This document shows, piece after piece, positions 9,625 to 20,231 of a stretch of 64,000 bases of DNA (positions within the stretch are counted from its first letter, which is position 1; each line of letters begins with the position of its first letter). A program made the translations under genes and the position numbers. The notes beneath the pieces were generated by a model, which worked only from the letters and a program-made list of their open reading frames with translations, made no database searches and was not told the origin of the DNA. Source of the DNA: Gilliamella apis (GTDB lineage Bacteria; Pseudomonadota; Gammaproteobacteria; Enterobacterales; Orbaceae); contig NZ_NASD01000001.1 of the NCBI RefSeq assembly GCF_002142155.1, positions 184,384-248,383 on the forward strand. The letters are read 5' to 3'.

Positions 9625-10848
9625 ATGGATAATGTAACATCAAAATGGCGATTTATTACTCGGTTATCATTGGCCGATTTATGGTATGACAAGAAAGTAT
9701 CATTTTGTATTATCGCATCTATAATATCTGTTATTACGCCATTATTGCTGTTGTTTAGTTTGAAGTATGGTGTTGTCGCTCAGCTACGCCATCAGTTACT
9801 TAATGATCCACAAAATTTAGAGATAAAAATTGTCGGTAATTTACAACTTAATCAGCAAATGTTTGATTGGATTGCAAAGCAACCTGAAACGGCGTTTGTT
9901 ATTCCGCTTACTCGTTCTTTGAATACTCAAGCTGATTTGCTTAATGATTCAAGTCATTTTGTTAATAATGCTGAAATTATTCCAACCGCAAAAGGTGATC
10001 CAATAACTCAAGATATGCCTTTGATTGATAAAAAAGACCAAATTTTATTGAGTTCTTTAGCTGCTGAGAAAATGCAAATAAAAATTGGTAGCCGAATAAA
10101 GATGGTTATCACCAGACAACTAGATGGTAAATTGGAAAAAGGGATAACAGAATTAGAGGTTATTGGCATTATTCCTGAAACGTATTATAGTCGTGCCGCA
10201 GGTTTTATAAGCTTAGATCTTTTAATTGAAATGGAACATTTTTATGATGGTTATCAAAGTAAAATTTTTCCAACCGGAACGGGTTTAGTTGATTCTTCCT
10301 ACCCTAACTCATTTGCAAGAGCGCGAATTTATGCTGATTCACTTGATGATGTTGCTCCTTTAGCATTTAAATTACGTGAAAAAAATATAGAGACGAGAAC
10401 TCAGGCTAGTGCGATTGAAAATATGCAAGCCATTGACCGAGTATTAGGTTTTATTTTTAGTGTGATTGCTATTACGGCAATTTTTGGTTGTATATTATCT
10501 TTTAGTGGTTCATTTTTATCTAATATAGAGCGAAAACGTAAAGATATTGCTTTCATGAGGCTTATAGGATTTAAATCTAAGCAAGTTATGTTCTATTTAC
10601 TGATGCAGGCAATGACGTTAAGCTGCTTAGCTTTTATCGTATCATGTTTGCTATTTTTATTAGGAAATTGTGCATTTAATCTCGTTTTAGGTAAAAATTT
10701 AGTTTCACAACCAATTGTTAGTCAATTACAATTTTATCATTTTATTATCGCATTTATATTAACACTATTGATATCATTCATTGTTGTTGCGATAGGAGGA
10801 CGAGGTGCCATTAGTATTCAACCAGCAGAAAGCCTACGTGAAGCGTAA
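9625..10848 (+). CDS. FtsX-like permease, TagS/LolE/MacB type
   Basis: Permease of 407 aa with the FtsX plan: one N-terminal membrane helix (about 30-55), a large periplasmic domain, then three C-terminal helices (about 275-300, 325-355 and 365-390), ending in the family tail IGGRGAISIQPAESLREA. ATG 9625 is chosen because GGGTG lies 8 bases upstream and the sequence after it begins the usual cytoplasmic leader (SKWRFITRLSLADLW); a longer frame upstream only overlaps the ATPase gene. It should form a complex with the preceding ATPase. In the Tag system the equivalent permease TagS transmits a signal between TagT and periplasmic TagR, and the next gene here is TagR-like. Confidence 0.82.
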   Translation: MDNVTSKWRFITRLSLADLWYDKKVSFCIIASIISVITPLLLLFSLKYGVVAQLRHQLLNDPQNLEIKIVGNLQLNQQMFDWIAKQPETAFVIPLTRSLNTQADLLNDSSHFVNNAEIIPTAKGDPITQDMPLIDKKDQILLSSLAAEKMQIKIGSRIKMVITRQLDGKLEKGITELEVIGIIPETYYSRAAGFISLDLLIEMEHFYDGYQSKIFPTGTGLVDSSYPNSFARARIYADSLDDVAPLAFKLREKNIETRTQASAIENMQAIDRVLGFIFSVIAITAIFGCILSFSGSFLSNIERKRKDIAFMRLIGFKSKQVMFYLLMQAMTLSCLAFIVSCLLFLLGNCAFNLVLGKNLVSQPIVSQLQFYHFIIAFILTLLISFIVVAIGGRGAISIQPAESLREA

Positions 10849-12409
10849 GTTTAATCCTATTTTTTGGGTAATTGCTTTCAGTTTTATTCCTAGTATTGGA
10901 TATGCTCAGCCTTGGGATAGTAAATTTTATAATCCTAAACCTGACAATGATGATGTTATTCTACCTATGCCATGTGAAGGTAGTCTGGTAATGAAAAAAG
11001 TCTTTACACCAACACGTAAACCATTAGATGATATTAAAATTATTTTAGGTAATAACCAAAAAGAACTTGGTTTCGCTGAGTATGCAACACCTAATTATAT
11101 CTCAGGTAGTTTTTCTGATGGAGGTGCCGAAAGATATTATCTTATTGGCAAATATGAAATTACCGCTCTTCAATATCAATCTGTTATGAATGATAATTGC
11201 CCAACAGCTAAAACGAATCTTGCTTTTCCTATTACTGACATCAGTTGGTTTGATGCCGTGGCTTTTACGGATAAATATAATCGTTGGTTAATTGAACAAA
11301 CAAAAAATAGATCAAATGATGTTCCAAAAGGTTATTTTCGTTTACCAACGAATACTGAATGGGAATACGCTGCAAGAGGTGGTGCTAAAGTTACTGAGTC
11401 AGAATTTCGTGAATCAAAATTTCCTATGGGGAATAGTTTAGAAAATTATGCTTGGTTTTCTGGTGCAAAATCAGCCAATGGTAAATTACAACTTATTGGT
11501 CGGTTAGAAGCCAATCCGCTTGGTCTTTATGATATTTTGGGTAATGCGAGTGAAATGATGTTCGATTCATTTCGGATGAATAAACTTGATCGTTATCATG
11601 GTCAGCAAGGAGGTATTACTGTTCGTGGAGGAAGTTATTTAACGCCTGAAGCATCAATAACTACTTCGTTAAAAATAGAAAAACCTTACTATGATGTTCA
11701 AAGTGCTTATAAAAGCAAAGATGTTGGATTTCGTTTAGTTTATACAACTGAAGTTATACAGTCGAATGAGCTAGTAAAAGAACTCGACAAAGAATGGAAT
11801 GAACTGGGTAACCAAGCGGGTCTTTCAAAAGATGATAATGTGGTTAGTGAGTTAGAAAAAATTACCAAGCAAGTTGATGATGAAAAAACTAAAAAAGAAT
11901 TAAATCAACTTAATGCTCTTTTACGTAGTGCCAATCAAGCTCGTGATGAACAAAGAGATCGCTCTATTCAATCAGCATTACAATTGGGTGCTTTTTTATG
12001 TGCTAATGTTTCCGATTTAAATGCTAAATTTGAATATAATAATAATTTATATGAAACAATGATTAATGAGGTATGTGATCCAAATGAAATAGAGACATTG
12101 AATGAAGATAATATGTGTTCCAAAGTGAAACTAAATGATTTAAATAATGTCCTAAATGAGTCTAAAAATGCACGTGATTTTATATTAAAATACTATTCAG
12201 ATACTATTGTAAATACTGCAACAAATTATGATAAGGATATTATTAATAATCAATCTAAACCTACGCAATTTATACTTGAAAATAGTGGTAAAGCTAATAT
12301 GAGCGATTACTTAAAACTCTATTTCAAACATATTAATAAATATATTGAATCAGGGAAGATCGACCGAACAAATTGGCTTGAGACGTGTAATGAAATAAAA
12401 GGAAAGTAA
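10805..12409 (+). CDS. secreted FGE-sulfatase-fold protein, TagR-like, catalytic Cys absent
   Basis: Protein of 534 aa with an N-terminal hydrophobic signal (VIAFSFIPSIGYAQ) and a sulfatase-modifying-factor/FGE fold over about residues 60-315: YLIGKYEIT, ISWFDAVAF, FRLPTNTEWEYAARGG, NPLGLYDILGNASEM, VRGGSYLTP and DVGFRLVY. Active formylglycine-generating enzymes carry two cysteines just after the RGGSY motif; here the stretch reads LTPEASITTS, so enzymatic activity is unlikely and a binding role is inferred. The C-terminal 210 residues form a coiled-coil and Cys-containing extension. GTG 10805 has a strong AGGAGGA site; GTG 10838 (MKRKF-like) is the alternative. It overlaps the permease gene. 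The TagR comparison rests on fold and order. Confidence 0.78.
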   Translation: MPLVFNQQKAYVKRKFNPIFWVIAFSFIPSIGYAQPWDSKFYNPKPDNDDVILPMPCEGSLVMKKVFTPTRKPLDDIKIILGNNQKELGFAEYATPNYISGSFSDGGAERYYLIGKYEITALQYQSVMNDNCPTAKTNLAFPITDISWFDAVAFTDKYNRWLIEQTKNRSNDVPKGYFRLPTNTEWEYAARGGAKVTESEFRESKFPMGNSLENYAWFSGAKSANGKLQLIGRLEANPLGLYDILGNASEMMFDSFRMNKLDRYHGQQGGITVRGGSYLTPEASITTSLKIEKPYYDVQSAYKSKDVGFRLVYTTEVIQSNELVKELDKEWNELGNQAGLSKDDNVVSELEKITKQVDDEKTKKELNQLNALLRSANQARDEQRDRSIQSALQLGAFLCANVSDLNAKFEYNNNLYETMINEVCDPNEIETLNEDNMCSKVKLNDLNNVLNESKNARDFILKYYSDTIVNTATNYDKDIINNQSKPTQFILENSGKANMSDYLKLYFKHINKYIESGKIDRTNWLETCNEIKGK

Positions 12410-12411
12410 TA

Positions 12412-13101
12412 ATGAATAAATTAATAGTAACAATAACTTTGTGTATCTCCTTGATTCTATCAGGTTGTCAAGCATCAGGTGGTGCAAGTTCAAAAGATGT
12501 TGATCCAGCTTTAAGCAAAAGTAATAGCGCCAAATTTTTTAGTAAATCAGCATGGCAGTCTTGTGCTATAGGTGCCGGAATCGGTGGTATTGGTTGTGTT
12601 TTATTGGGTGGTAAAACCGGGGCATGCCTTGCTTCAGCCGCTGTTGGTTGTGGGGTAATGATGGGGGCCAATTATTATCTTGATACTAAACGAGCTGAAT
12701 ATGCTGATGCTGAAATGCGACTTGATGTTTATATTCAAGATGTTCAGCAAAATACCTATGAAGTCCAAGCTATAACTGAAAGTGCGAGAGCTGTTTTAGA
12801 TAAAAACTTGGCAACATTAAAATCGTTAAATAAACAAATTAATTCTCAATCAGTCACTAAAACACAGGCCCAAAAAGATCTGACTCAAATAGACGCTAAC
12901 ATTGCTTATTTGAAAGATAAATTATCACGCATGAAAAAAGTTGAAAATGATTGGGTTTCAATTTCTTCACAAGAACGACAATCAGGTGTAAATGTGTCAA
13001 AACTTGATAAAGAAATTAATCAGTTACATAAACAAATTGCGGTACTTGAAAAACAAATTAATCTTGTTACTCAACAACGTTCAGCTGTAAGGGTAAGCTA
13101 A
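12412..13101 (+). CDS. outer-membrane lipoprotein with glycine zipper and coiled coil
   Basis: Lipoprotein of 229 aa. The signal peptide ends in the lipobox LSGC, with Gln after the lipidated cysteine, which favours outer-membrane sorting. Residues 50-85 form a glycine-zipper segment (GAGIGGIGCVLLGG, then ASAAVGCGVMMGANYY) like those that insert in or pack against membranes. Residues 90-229 are a long coiled coil rich in Lys, Gln and Asn. The start is 2 bases after the FGE-like gene, within the same operon. By position it is the best candidate for the part played by lipoprotein TagQ in the Tag system, but no sequence similarity is claimed. Confidence 0.68.
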   Translation: MNKLIVTITLCISLILSGCQASGGASSKDVDPALSKSNSAKFFSKSAWQSCAIGAGIGGIGCVLLGGKTGACLASAAVGCGVMMGANYYLDTKRAEYADAEMRLDVYIQDVQQNTYEVQAITESARAVLDKNLATLKSLNKQINSQSVTKTQAQKDLTQIDANIAYLKDKLSRMKKVENDWVSISSQERQSGVNVSKLDKEINQLHKQIAVLEKQINLVTQQRSAVRVS

Positions 13102-13103
13102 TT

Positions 13104-13595
13104 ATGAAAAAGATATCTATTATATTTTTACTTAGTCCATTGTTACTTATAACGGGGTGTTCGACAACGCCAGAACAATGTGACCCAACTAATACTAACA
13201 TTGGTATTATGGATAAAATTAGTTGCAATTATTCAGGTAACTATCAAGCTCGTATTGATAAAAAAGAGCAAATTTTAGAGAATGAAAAACGAGCTAATGC
13301 ACAATTCAGAGAAATTTATGCAACGATTGAAAGACAAAAAAATTCGACTTCATTAAGTGTGAAACAAAAACAGACACAGTTGCAAAAATTAAAAACAGAA
13401 TTAACTCAATTAACTAGTGAAGTAAAACAAAAGGCTAAAAATCGTGATGATTTACAAGCACAAGTTAATGATATTGAGCAACAGTTGAAGAAAGTTAACA
13501 ATTCCAATTCATCTGAACTTGAAAAACAAGTTGAATTAGATAAGTTAAATAAAAAACTTCAACAGTTACAAAAAGCTTTAAATTTAGGTAAATAA
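13104..13595 (+). CDS. small coiled-coil lipoprotein
   Basis: Lipoprotein of 163 aa with lipobox ITGC followed by Ser, so it probably goes to the outer membrane. Two further cysteines (CDPT, SCNY) follow within 40 residues. Residues 55-160 are one uninterrupted coiled coil with heptads rich in Gln, Lys and Leu (KQTQLQKLKTELTQL). It starts 2 bases after the previous lipoprotein gene and has the same lipid-anchor plus coiled-coil design, so the two may pair or be ancient duplicates. No family was recognised. Confidence 0.65.
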   Translation: MKKISIIFLLSPLLLITGCSTTPEQCDPTNTNIGIMDKISCNYSGNYQARIDKKEQILENEKRANAQFREIYATIERQKNSTSLSVKQKQTQLQKLKTELTQLTSEVKQKAKNRDDLQAQVNDIEQQLKKVNNSNSSELEKQVELDKLNKKLQQLQKALNLGK

Positions 13596-13602
13596 TTTAG
13601 CC

Positions 13603-14970
13603 ATGCAACGTATAACAAGAGTTATATTTGATCAGAGTGAATCGGATAAGATTTCTTTGTTAAAAGAATATAACTCTTTATTAGCATTGCTAAAAAATAA
13701 TTTAACTGAACGAACATTTTCGATTTTAGCTCAACCAAAAATAATTGATAATAATCAATATATTGGTTGGTATAGTAATTTAGAAGGGCAACCTATTTTA
13801 CTTGATGATATTGAAAGTGAAGAATATAAAAAGCAGATAGAAAAAAAGCTGAATACGCGAATTAATGACCTTGAACTCGTAATCAAATCAATGTCATTCA
13901 CAAGTGAGGAACAAGCATTAATATCTGCATGGTTACCGAGAATAAAAAACTCAGGAAATACCATTTATGTAATTAATGATGACCCTGTTATTGTTAATTC
14001 ATTTAAAGCTCCGATTTTACCTGAACCTACAGCAATACCACCAACATCAAAATCATTTTGGCGTTGGTGGTATTTCTTATTGCTTGTACTGTTTTTAATT
14101 ATATTAATTGGTCTTGTTTGGTACTTTTTTTGTCCTTATGGCAAAGAAAAAGTATCAGATACGCTACCAATAATTTCGCAAAATACTGAAAAAAAAGAAG
14201 TTGAATCAACCCCCGTAGTTGAACAACCCAATGCTTTAGAACCAAAAACAGAACCTGTAACGGAAGTTAAGAATTGTATAACTAAAGAAGAATTAACTAA
14301 CAATAAGTCTGCTTCTAAAATGGTGATGATATTTGATAATTCAGCCTCAATGACTTTAACCTTGATGGAATCACAAGCGAGTATTGATAAATATTTAAAA
14401 AGCGATTTCTATTCAATGACAGAAAAAGAAGCTGAAGCTTATGAAAGAAAAATGACCAGATTACCTAATCGTTTATCAAGTAGTAAAGAAGTGGCATTAA
14501 CCAGTATTGATAAAATACAACAAAATATAGATATTTCACTTGTAACGTTAACAAGTTGTCCGGCTGCACAAACTACATCATTCTATCCTTATGAAGATAG
14601 AGAAAAATTAAAAAGCAAAATTAAACGGTTGCAGCCATTAGAATATAATAGTGCCACACCATTATATAGCGGTGTTAAACAGGCCAGTAAAATGCTTGAT
14701 GGCATTAATCGTGATGATTATATATTAATTATTAGTGATGGTGAGGATAATTGTACTAAAAGTAATATATGTACTCTTGCTAATGAAATAGCTACAGAAC
14801 AACCTCGTTTAAAAATTAATATTGTTGATATTGCTGGACAGCATAAAATAGATTGTGTAGCAAAAAGCACTGGCGGTAATGTTTATATAGCTCAAAATCC
14901 AACCGAGCTTATCAATCAAATGAGTAATGCCGTTTCAGATATGAATATTAGTAAACCTATTTGTAAATAA
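13603..14970 (+). CDS. membrane-anchored vWA protein, copy 1
   Basis: Protein of 455 aa. Residues 1-145 form a cytoplasmic N-domain (MQRITRVIFD) without signal peptide. A Trp-rich transmembrane helix (FWRWWYFLLLVLF) spans about 152-177. A Glu/Pro linker follows, then a periplasmic vWA domain with MIDAS DNSAS at 245-249 and the later ISDGEDNC motif. Paired cysteines (NCITKEEL, SCPAA, DNCTKSNIC, IDCVA, PICK) fit a disulfide-stabilised periplasmic domain. The topology matches the bitopic protein at 5884. The following gene is a full-length paralog. Metal-dependent ligand binding is the expected role of a vWA domain with an intact MIDAS; the partner is unknown. Confidence 0.72.
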   Translation: MQRITRVIFDQSESDKISLLKEYNSLLALLKNNLTERTFSILAQPKIIDNNQYIGWYSNLEGQPILLDDIESEEYKKQIEKKLNTRINDLELVIKSMSFTSEEQALISAWLPRIKNSGNTIYVINDDPVIVNSFKAPILPEPTAIPPTSKSFWRWWYFLLLVLFLIILIGLVWYFFCPYGKEKVSDTLPIISQNTEKKEVESTPVVEQPNALEPKTEPVTEVKNCITKEELTNNKSASKMVMIFDNSASMTLTLMESQASIDKYLKSDFYSMTEKEAEAYERKMTRLPNRLSSSKEVALTSIDKIQQNIDISLVTLTSCPAAQTTSFYPYEDREKLKSKIKRLQPLEYNSATPLYSGVKQASKMLDGINRDDYILIISDGEDNCTKSNICTLANEIATEQPRLKINIVDIAGQHKIDCVAKSTGGNVYIAQNPTELINQMSNAVSDMNISKPICK

Positions 14971-15032
14971 AATATTTAGTTAACCAATGGGCTTTTATAC
15001 TAATTTTTTAGTAACAAGGAATAAGTTTAGAG

Positions 15033-16517
15033 ATGCAAAGAATAACTCGTATTGCTTTTGATCATAATAATGTAGACAAGATGCAGTCACTGGAACAGTA
15101 TAATTCTTTACTTTCGATACTTAAACCTCATTTGACCGCAAGAACATTTTCAATTTTTGCTTCACCAAAATTAATAGAAAATAACCAATATATTGCTTGG
15201 TATACAAACCTTGAAGGTCAACCTATATCACTTAATGATATAAATGACGCCTCGCAAAAAGCAGTAATTGAAGATGCTTTACATACTCGAATCAATGATA
15301 TTGAAACAACTGTAAAATTAATTCCTTTAAATAATCAACAAAGAAATTTAGTTTCTTCATGGTTAGCAAGAATTAAAAGTCCAAATAATCAAATTTATGT
15401 GATCAATAATGAACCAGTTATTATTGATACTTTTGAGCCAATTGTATTTCCTGACCCTCCTATTGTCGCGCCAAAAGGTTTTTGGCGATGGTGGTACACC
15501 TTAATATTAGTTTTATTTTTATTATTAATTTTAGGTTTGTTATGGTTCTTTTTTAATCCTTTTAAAAAGACTAGCAAGGTGGAACCAATCGTCGAACCAG
15601 CGATTACACAACCAATTGAACCGAAAAAAACTGAACTAACCGTTGAATTTGCAAAACAACCAGAACTTGTCATTAAACCTAAACCTGAATTGAAACCAGA
15701 ACCACAGGTTTCAGAGCCACAACCTGTAGTTGTACCTGACCCAACACCAGAGTCGGTTAGCAAATCAGAACCTAAACCAGCGCCAAAAGTAAAAAATCCA
15801 CCAAATTGTATTACTAAGGAAGAATTGGTAAAAAATTCTAATCCATCCAAAATGGCGTTGATCTTTGATAATTCTTTATCAATGACGGTAACATTAGCAG
15901 AGCCTCCTTCACAAGTTCAGCAATATTTTAATTATCTAACCCATGGCTACCCTAGCTATATGCCTGCATCAGAAAGAATTGCGTATGAAAAACGGATGTC
16001 TCGACTACCGACTCGTTTATCAACCAGTAAAAAAGTGGCATTGACTAGTATCGATAAAATTCAACAAAATATTAATATAGCATTAGTGGCATTAAATAGT
16101 TGTCCAGCGGCAGATACAACACCATTTTATAATTACTCGGGCAGAGGCGCTTTAAAAAGTAAAATTAATCGATTAACACCAAGTGCAGCTGGTGGCGGAG
16201 GCACACCACTTTATAGCGGGTTACAAAAAGCCAGCCAGATGCTTGATGGTGTAAAACGAGATGATTATATCCTTATAATCAGTGATGGCGATGATAACTG
16301 CTCAAGGAATAATATTTGTACTCTAGCTAATTATATTGCAGCTCAGAAACCTCGACTTAAGATAAATATCGTTGATATAGCGGGTGAACATAAAATAGAT
16401 TGTGTTGCTAACGCTACTCGAGGTAAAGTTTATATTGCACAAAGTCCTAAAGATATGATTAGACAGATGAATAAAGCGGTATCTGATTTAAAAATTAATC
16501 GTCCTGTTTGCCAGTAA
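15033..16517 (+). CDS. membrane-anchored vWA protein, copy 2 (tandem paralog)
   Basis: Protein of 494 aa, collinear with the gene before it: N-domain MQRITRIAFD, membrane helix after FWRWWYT at about 150-176, and a vWA with MIDAS DNSLS at 279-283 and ISDGDDNC. Conserved blocks such as KVALTSIDKIQQNI and RDDYILIISDG are shared with copy 1. It differs by a longer linker of Pro-Glu-Lys repeats (about 180-255), which may set how far the vWA head reaches into the periplasm, and by a Gly-rich insertion (AAGGGGTPLYSG). It lies 62 bases after copy 1 with no convincing terminator between, and ends the cluster. The pair is most simply explained by tandem duplication. Confidence 0.72.
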   Translation: MQRITRIAFDHNNVDKMQSLEQYNSLLSILKPHLTARTFSIFASPKLIENNQYIAWYTNLEGQPISLNDINDASQKAVIEDALHTRINDIETTVKLIPLNNQQRNLVSSWLARIKSPNNQIYVINNEPVIIDTFEPIVFPDPPIVAPKGFWRWWYTLILVLFLLLILGLLWFFFNPFKKTSKVEPIVEPAITQPIEPKKTELTVEFAKQPELVIKPKPELKPEPQVSEPQPVVVPDPTPESVSKSEPKPAPKVKNPPNCITKEELVKNSNPSKMALIFDNSLSMTVTLAEPPSQVQQYFNYLTHGYPSYMPASERIAYEKRMSRLPTRLSTSKKVALTSIDKIQQNINIALVALNSCPAADTTPFYNYSGRGALKSKINRLTPSAAGGGGTPLYSGLQKASQMLDGVKRDDYILIISDGDDNCSRNNICTLANYIAAQKPRLKINIVDIAGEHKIDCVANATRGKVYIAQSPKDMIRQMNKAVSDLKINRPVCQ

Positions 16518-16607
16518 ACAGATAAATAAAATTGATAATGTCGAATGATTTGAACTAGATTTTAATCAATAGTTATCTTTAATAAAAATAACTATTAAAA
16601 ATGGTAA

Positions 16608-16634
16608 AAAAACCAGACAGGATGTCTGGTTTTT
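16608..16634. terminator. bidirectional terminator between the srf cluster and gyrB
   Basis: A 12-base-pair stem, AAAAACCAGACA (16608-16619) with TGTCTGGTTTTT (16623-16634), closes on a GGA loop and has T-tracts in both directions. It lies between the converging last vWA gene and gyrB and can stop both transcripts. Confidence 0.9.
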
Positions 16635-16653
16635 ATTGATTAAATAATCGTTA

Positions 16654-19089
<2,436 letters not shown>

Positions 19090-19107
19090 TTATATCATTC
19101 TATATAT

Positions 19108-20178
19108 TTAAGAAATTATACCAGATTTTATGTGAAAAATCTTATCATTTTCATCGATCATATGGGTAATTTGTTCTTGATTAACCGCAGTAATAAAAAC
19201 TTGAGATTTAGCTGATTTTAACCGCTTAGCTAATAGATTACGTTTATTTTGATCCAGTTCAGAAGTAAAGTCATCTATTAAATAAATACAAGATAGTCCA
19301 GTTTTCTCTGAAAAATATTCACCTTGTGATAAACGTAATGCACACATGAGTAATTTTAATTGTCCACGAGATAGCAAATCTTCTACTGGAATGTTATCTA
19401 TACGTAATTTTATATCGGCTTTATGTGGGCCTAATGAAGTGTAATTAATGAATTTATCTCTCTCAAATTGTTTATATAAAATATCAGAATAATTCATCCC
19501 ATATTCCCAACCTTGATAATATTGGCAATTTAGTTGGTACTCAGGTAAAAAATTCCGACAAGTTTCTATAATTTGCGGAAATATATTTTGACTATAATCT
19601 GCTCTAATTTGACTGATTTTTTCGGCAATTGGTATTAGTTCTTTATCCCAAGGTAATAATTGATTATAGTTAGAAGATTGTTTTAATAACGCATTTCTTT
19701 GTTTAAATAATCGTTTTAAATTGTTCCATAGTGATACAAATTCTGGGTAATGGTGAAAACATCCCCAGTCTATAAACGCGCGACGATATTTTGGACCACC
19801 AGTAAGTAAATCAAATCCTTCTGGAGTAATAAGTTGAATAGGTAATAGCTTAGCTAAGTCAGTTAATCGAAATCCTTCATCACCATCGATTTTTATCGTA
19901 TTATCATTATTTCGTGTTTTTGATAATCCTATTGTGCGAATTTGTTGAGATGACTCTATTTGGCTAAATAAAACTAACTCAGGCTTTTCATGTTGTATGA
20001 TTCTATTTGATTGAATATGTCTAAATGCTCGGCCATGGCCAAGCATATAAATAGCCTCAAGTAGACTGGTTTTTCCACTACCATTATCACCAACTATATA
20101 ATTGAAATGATTTGATAATGATAATTCAGCATAATCAATGTTTCGAAAATTGTGGATTTTGATTTGTGAAAGAGTCAT
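19108..20178 (-). CDS. recF: DNA replication and repair protein RecF
   Basis: RecF (356 aa) is an SMC-like ATPase that helps load RecA at single-strand gaps with RecO and RecR. It shows the N-terminal IHNFRNI start, Walker A GDNGSGKTS at about 30-38, signature LSRGQLKLL and Walker B IYLIDDFTSELD. It lies 53 bases after dnaN. This gap contains a small GC-rich hairpin (TTCCGG at 20190-20195 with CCGGAA at 20202-20207) that could tune expression between the two genes. Confidence 0.96.
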   Translation of the reverse strand: MTLSQIKIHNFRNIDYAELSLSNHFNYIVGDNGSGKTSLLEAIYMLGHGRAFRHIQSNRIIQHEKPELVLFSQIESSQQIRTIGLSKTRNNDNTIKIDGDEGFRLTDLAKLLPIQLITPEGFDLLTGGPKYRRAFIDWGCFHHYPEFVSLWNNLKRLFKQRNALLKQSSNYNQLLPWDKELIPIAEKISQIRADYSQNIFPQIIETCRNFLPEYQLNCQYYQGWEYGMNYSDILYKQFERDKFINYTSLGPHKADIKLRIDNIPVEDLLSRGQLKLLMCALRLSQGEYFSEKTGLSCIYLIDDFTSELDQNKRNLLAKRLKSAKSQVFITAVNQEQITHMIDENDKIFHIKSGIIS

Positions 20179-20231
20179 GTTGGTAAAATTTCCGGCCGAA
20201 ACCGGAAGTTTGATAGATAGTTATTTATTTA

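Noticed and set aside
15395..15850. 151-residue minus-strand frame rich in Gly/Ser/Thr
   Set aside because: It is the antisense of the Pro/Glu/Lys linker of the second vWA anchor; low complexity explains its openness.
51..16517. Type VI secretion locus
   Set aside because: Tag-like parts are present, but no tss core gene (TssB/C, Hcp, VgrG, ClpV, TssJ-M), kinase or Fha is in the window.
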